Origin: a virus
Length of the DNA: 22,665 bases
IMG/VR virus record: IMGVR_UViG_3300030118_000146
Span: 33,115-55,779 of that record
Reading direction: 5' to 3' (one strand)
The notes beneath the pieces are model-generated. The model did not search any database, was not told where the DNA came from, and worked only from the letters and a program-made list of their open reading frames with translations. The translations under genes were made by a program, and so were the position numbers. This document shows positions 20,207-22,665 of this stretch, one piece after another. Numbering within the stretch: position 1 is the first letter of the stretch; each line of letters opens with the position of its first letter.

Positions 20207-20360
20207 AATGAAAGCAGCTAAAAAGAAAATGCGTGGCGGCGGCATGATGAAAAAGAAAATGCGTGGCGGTGGCATGGCTAAGATGGCGCAAAAGAAAATG
20301 ATGCGTGGTGGAATGGCTAAGAAAAAAATGATGCGTGGTGGCGCAGTTAAGAAGAAGTAA
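20193..20360 (+). CDS. Low-complexity Met/Lys/Arg/Gly repeat protein, 55 aa
   Basis: After MPGHKMKAA come four imperfect repeats of KKKM(M)RGG(G): KKKMRGGGM, KKKMRGGGM, KKMMRGGM and KKKMMRGGA, ending VKKK. The repeats are visible at DNA level too (aaaatgcgtggcgg-type units). GGAGACTGAGAG precedes the ATG. Strongly basic and Met-rich; perhaps a nucleic-acid or membrane-binding peptide. Function unknown. Confidence 0.78.
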   Translation: MPGHKMKAAKKKMRGGGMMKKKMRGGGMAKMAQKKMMRGGMAKKKMMRGGAVKKK

Positions 20361-20473
20361 TGGCTAAATTCTACAGCACAGAAAAACTAGAAAAGAAAAG
20401 ACCAAAGCGCAGACCCGGAGTACACAAAAAGAATGTTAATAAACGTAACAAAACTAAAACGTACTTTGGTTAG
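20360..20473 (+). CDS. Very small basic protein, 37 aa
   Basis: MAKFYSTEKLEKKRPKRRPG followed by VHKKNVNKRNKTKTYFG. The KKRP...RPGVHKK pattern recurs in tiny proteins of marine phages. It starts within the stop of the repeat protein (TAATG). Function unknown. Confidence 0.72.
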   Translation: MAKFYSTEKLEKKRPKRRPGVHKKNVNKRNKTKTYFG

Positions 20474-20573
20474 ATACCTTGGATTGGCTTTGCTCAATAT
20501 GGGCAAGCCTTTCACTTCTATAGGCAACTGGTTTTGGCGTAAGCATAGAACTGTGTTAGATTGGAATGATTGA
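20433..20573 (+). CDS. Small amphipathic protein overlapping in another frame, 46 aa
   Basis: The frame from ATG 20433 encodes MLINVTKLKRTLVRYLGLAL followed by LNMGKPFTSIGNWFWRKHRT and VLDWND. It overlaps the previous gene by 41 bases and its stop shares a base with the next start (TGATG). A later ATG would give a shorter form. The W-x-KHR end resembles small phage proteins I recall. It is supported by coupling but not by a strong ribosome site. Confidence 0.58.
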   Translation: MLINVTKLKRTLVRYLGLALLNMGKPFTSIGNWFWRKHRTVLDWND

Positions 20574-20935
20574 TGCCTGTACTTGCTTCTGGTTCAAAGT
20601 TTGTAACAAACATTACAAATCTTACAACTACCAATGATACAGACTGTTATGTTGTACCTGCTAACTTTTCTACGCATGTAGAACATTTTATGATAGCTAA
20701 TAATCATAGTGGTGCAGTTACTTTTACTTTAAAGTTTTTTGAAGCTAGTACATCAACTACGCATACTTTATTTTCCGCACACTCCTTAGCTACAATAAGT
20801 AGTCAATCTATATTTACTACAGAAAAACCTTTGTATATACATGCAGGAGATAAGTTAATAGTTGCTGCAGGAACTGCTAACAAACTTATAGTTACTGCTG
20901 CTGTTGAAGAATTTTTTGACCCAACACAGGGATAA
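20573..20935 (+). CDS. Beta-rich protein, candidate virion protein, 120 aa
   Basis: The protein is rich in Thr, Ser and Val, with alternating strands: NITNLTTTNDTDCYVVPANF, then VEHFMIANNHSGAVTFTLKF and YIHAGDKLIVAAGTANKLIV. It has almost no basic residues, unlike its neighbours. This composition fits a head decoration, stopper or fibre-type protein. ATG 20573 is preceded by GGAATGAT. Exact role unknown. Confidence 0.72.
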   Translation: MPVLASGSKFVTNITNLTTTNDTDCYVVPANFSTHVEHFMIANNHSGAVTFTLKFFEASTSTTHTLFSAHSLATISSQSIFTTEKPLYIHAGDKLIVAAGTANKLIVTAAVEEFFDPTQG

Positions 20936-20940
20936 TAAAC

Positions 20941-21153
20941 ATGGCTCCTAAAGCACCAAAGAAACCTAAAAAGAAAAGCACCGTAAATAAATCAGGTAAT
21001 TATACAAAACCTGCTTTAAGGAAGCGTATATTTAATCGTATTATGGCTGGCTCAAAGGGCGGTAAGCCGGGTCAGTGGTCAGCAAGAAAAGCTCAGTTGC
21101 TTGCGGTTGCCTACAAAAAAGCTGGTGGCGGATATAAAACCAAAAAGGCTTAA
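20941..21153 (+). CDS. Basic conserved phage protein, 70 aa
   Basis: MAPKAPKKPKKKSTVNKSGN leads into YTKPALRKRIFNRIMAGSKG and GKPGQWSARKAQLLAVAYKK, ending with AGGGYKTKKA. This GNYTKPxLRxRI...GQWSARKAQ pattern is a short domain seen in marine phages and in giant viruses. Function unknown; the charge suggests nucleic-acid binding. Confidence 0.84.
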   Translation: MAPKAPKKPKKKSTVNKSGNYTKPALRKRIFNRIMAGSKGGKPGQWSARKAQLLAVAYKKAGGGYKTKKA

Positions 21154-21160
21154 CCCGTAA

Positions 21161-21556
21161 ATGGCTGCAAAACTAAATGAGAATACTGAAGTTGCATTAC
21201 CGCTTCGCAACATTATAAGTATGGTTGCTGCAGCATCACTTGCAACGTGGGCATACTTTGGTATTATAGAACGTCTTAATACTATAGAGACTAACATCGC
21301 TATGATGAAGTCTAATGTAGACCACAACACAGAGTTCAGAATAAAGTGGCCGAGAGGAGAGATGGGGAGCCTCCCTATGGACTCTGAGCAGTACATGCTA
21401 ATAGAGCATTTATCTGACCAATTAGAAAAGTTAGCAGCGCAGATAGATGAAGGTCGTGCGCCTCATGACCAACAACAAAAACTAACACTAGAGTTTTATG
21501 AAAAGCGTATTAGTGCTATAGAAGCCCGTCTTGAGAAAATGACAAATGGTCACTGA
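21161..21556 (+). CDS. Membrane-anchored coiled-coil protein, 131 aa
   Basis: After MAAKLNENTEVALPLRNI there is a hydrophobic segment ISMVAAASLATWAYFGI (about 19-35). Then comes a long helical, charged part (IERLNTIETNIAMMKSNVDH, and EHLSDQLEKLAAQIDE plus FYEKRISAIEARLEKM). The N-terminal KLNENTEVALPLRN is a pattern I know from other marine phages. It may sit in the inner membrane or the virion; a lysis role (spanin-like) is possible. It overlaps the next gene by 11 bases. Confidence 0.83.
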   Translation: MAAKLNENTEVALPLRNIISMVAAASLATWAYFGIIERLNTIETNIAMMKSNVDHNTEFRIKWPRGEMGSLPMDSEQYMLIEHLSDQLEKLAAQIDEGRAPHDQQQKLTLEFYEKRISAIEARLEKMTNGH

Positions 21557-21764
21557 AACAATAACATTAATATTATATCTTTCAGGGCATGTTGCAGAAC
21601 ATACGCCATTTGAGCAAATATCTAAATGCTTAAAAGCAAAACGTACAATAGAAAGAAACTTGTATAAAGATACAGGAACCGTGCGATACTCATGTGAAAA
21701 TAAAACAGTTGAAATAGACAAAGGACCAGACGGTAAAACTTATATCGTAAAAATTGTGGAGTAG
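21546..21764 (+). CDS. Small protein, 72 aa
   Basis: A hydrophobic start MVTETITLILYLSGHVAEHT is followed by PFEQISKCLKAKRTIERNLY and a beta-like end TVRYSCENKTVEIDKGPDGK with YIVKIVE. Two Cys may pair. The first residues could be a signal sequence or a membrane anchor. It begins inside the upstream gene. I do not recognise it. Confidence 0.73.
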   Translation: MVTETITLILYLSGHVAEHTPFEQISKCLKAKRTIERNLYKDTGTVRYSCENKTVEIDKGPDGKTYIVKIVE

Positions 21765-21767
21765 AAA

Positions 21768-22202
21768 ATGATAGCAGAATTAGTTGCAGCTAACGCAGCG
21801 TTTACCGCTATCAAAACAGCTATTCAAAATGGAAGACAGATTGCTGATGTTGCTTCACAAGTAGGTAAGTATGTAAATGCTACAGAAGACCTACGCAGAA
21901 AAGGTGAAAAAAAGAAACGTGCAGGTGGTGCAGACTTACAAGAGTTTATACATCTTGAAAAACTTAGGCAGCAAGAAGAAGAACTAAAACAGCTTATGAT
22001 ATACACGGGTAGACCCGGACTATGGCACGATTGGATAAAGTTTCAAGCACAGGCACGTAAAGATAGATTAGCTGCAGCAGAAGCACGTAAACGTAAAATA
22101 GAACAGTGGATTGAAATAGCTATTATAGTTCTTGTTTGTGTGGTGGGAACGGTGGGGTTAGCTGCATTAGTCGCTTGGGCGTTTTATTTGAAAGGTATAT
22201 AA
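21768..22202 (+). CDS. Conserved phage protein with C-terminal membrane helix, 144 aa
   Basis: The N-terminal ELVAANAAFTAIKTAIQNGR is followed by a helical, charged middle with LQEFIHLEKLRQQEEELKQL and MIYTGRPGLWHDWIKFQAQA. A hydrophobic helix at about 118-141 (IAIIVLVCVVGTVGLAALVA) ends it. The family (ELKxLMIYxGRPGLWxDWxKFQAQA) is common in marine phages. Position next to a holin suggests membrane or lysis context, which is inference. GGAG lies 6 bases before the ATG. Confidence 0.85.
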   Translation: MIAELVAANAAFTAIKTAIQNGRQIADVASQVGKYVNATEDLRRKGEKKKRAGGADLQEFIHLEKLRQQEEELKQLMIYTGRPGLWHDWIKFQAQARKDRLAAAEARKRKIEQWIEIAIIVLVCVVGTVGLAALVAWAFYLKGI

Positions 22203-22450
22203 TGGCACTTAAAGGACCACAGAAAAGTTTAAAAGATTGGGGTAAGCAAAAGTGGAGAACCAAAAGTGGGAAACCATCGAGTGAAACTGGTGAACGGTAT
22301 TTACCGACAGCAGCTATCAAGGCGTTATCACCGCAAGAGTACGCTGCAACAACCCGTGCTAAAAGAAAAGGAACTCGTGCTGGTAAGCAGTTCGTCCGAC
22401 AGCCTAAAGCGATATCAAAGAAAACCGCTAAATTTAGAAGAGGTGCATGA
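22202..22450 (+). CDS. Basic conserved phage protein, 82 aa
   Basis: The pattern GPQKSLKDWGKQKWRTKSGK with SSETGERYLPTAAIKALSPQ and YAATTRAKRKGTRAGKQFVR, then KKTAKFRRGA, is a short family that I recall from marine phages and giant viruses (perhaps DUF5872; number uncertain). Function unknown. The ATG at 22202 shares a base with the upstream stop (TAATG); a longer frame upstream would overlap that gene and is rejected. Confidence 0.85.
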   Translation: MALKGPQKSLKDWGKQKWRTKSGKPSSETGERYLPTAAIKALSPQEYAATTRAKRKGTRAGKQFVRQPKAISKKTAKFRRGA

Positions 22451-22665
22451 TGCTGGCAGCATTGATAGGACCGATAAGTAATATTGCTTCTACGTGGCTT
22501 GAGGGCAAAGTAGAAGAGAAGAAAGCACAGTCAGCTACTAAAGTAGCAAAGGCTCAAGCAGAAGCTGTAGTGATGCAGAAAAAAGCTACAGGTGAAATTG
22601 ATTGGGATTTAGAAATGGCCCGTGCTTCGTCCTCAAGTTGGAAAGACGAGTGGCTGGTAATTTTA
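22447..22665 (+). CDS. Start of a GTA-type holin (3TM family); runs off the right edge
   Basis: The 73 residues present begin MMLAALIGPISNIASTWLEG, followed by a charged linker (KVEEKKAQSATKVAKAQAEA) and EIDWDLEMARASSSSWKDEW with LVIL. The MARAS...SWKDEW pattern before a hydrophobic segment is typical of the holin family named for gene-transfer release in Rhodobacter, which makes membrane holes for lysis. ATG at 22447 or 22450. The membrane helices lie outside the window. Confidence 0.8.
   Translation, partial: MMLAALIGPISNIASTWLEGKVEEKKAQSATKVAKAQAEAVVMQKKATGEIDWDLEMARASSSSWKDEWLVIL

Noticed and set aside
1-22665. CRISPR arrays, insertion sequences, rRNA genes
   Set aside because: No regularly spaced repeats, transposase signatures or rRNA stretches were seen.

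Overview
This window looks like about 22.7 kb of a marine bacteriophage genome. Genes are packed almost without gaps. They lie on the minus strand from 1 to 16247 and on the plus strand from 17168 to the right edge, with one divergent, non-coding region of about 920 bp between them. The replication genes are T7-like in kind: family A DNA polymerase, primase and helicase related to the two halves of T7 gp4, and endonuclease I. The polymerase carries two CxxCxGxG zinc motifs of the DnaJ type between its exonuclease and polymerase domains. From memory, that insert is the hallmark of phages related to HMO-2011, which infect marine Alphaproteobacteria (SAR116, SAR11 and Roseobacter-type hosts). I infer such a host; the sequence does not prove it. 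The class II (B12-dependent) ribonucleotide reductase at the left edge fits the same picture.

Layout. 16247-12219 (minus): about a dozen small early-type genes, including a GP88-like Cys protein, small basic proteins and a two-helix membrane protein. 12226-9593 (minus): very small genes with overlapping starts and stops, several of them putative zinc ribbons or single-helix membrane proteins. 9539-1 (minus): a DUF932 protein, tyrosine integrase, primase, helicase, DNA polymerase, a putative ssDNA-binding protein, a Cas4/RecB-like Fe-S nuclease, a coiled-coil protein, endonuclease I, a hypothetical protein, a DUF3310 protein, a small acidic protein and the start of the class II ribonucleotide reductase. 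Together they would replicate the phage DNA, degrade and recycle host DNA and make dNTPs. The integrase adds the option of lysogeny. 16248-17167: divergent control region with a perfect sigma70-type promoter firing right, palindromes and GC-rich hairpins. 17168-22665 (plus): many small, very Lys/Arg-rich proteins of families common in marine phages, a beta-rich candidate virion protein, membrane/coiled-coil proteins and, at the edge, the start of a GTA-type holin. No terminase, portal or capsid gene is seen; they must lie outside the window.

The most unusual signals are regulatory or compositional. A 16-bp palindrome, AGTCCAACATTGGACT, occurs five times, only between 13.2 and 16.6 kb. Two copies sit inside reading frames and give unrelated proteins the same Ser-Asn-Val-Gly peptide. 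Three AT-rich hairpins, two of them ending in GTGTTAC-type arms, recur in the same stretch. Reading the whole window I found no GATC and no CCWGG site, which suggests strong selection against two host restriction or methylation sites.
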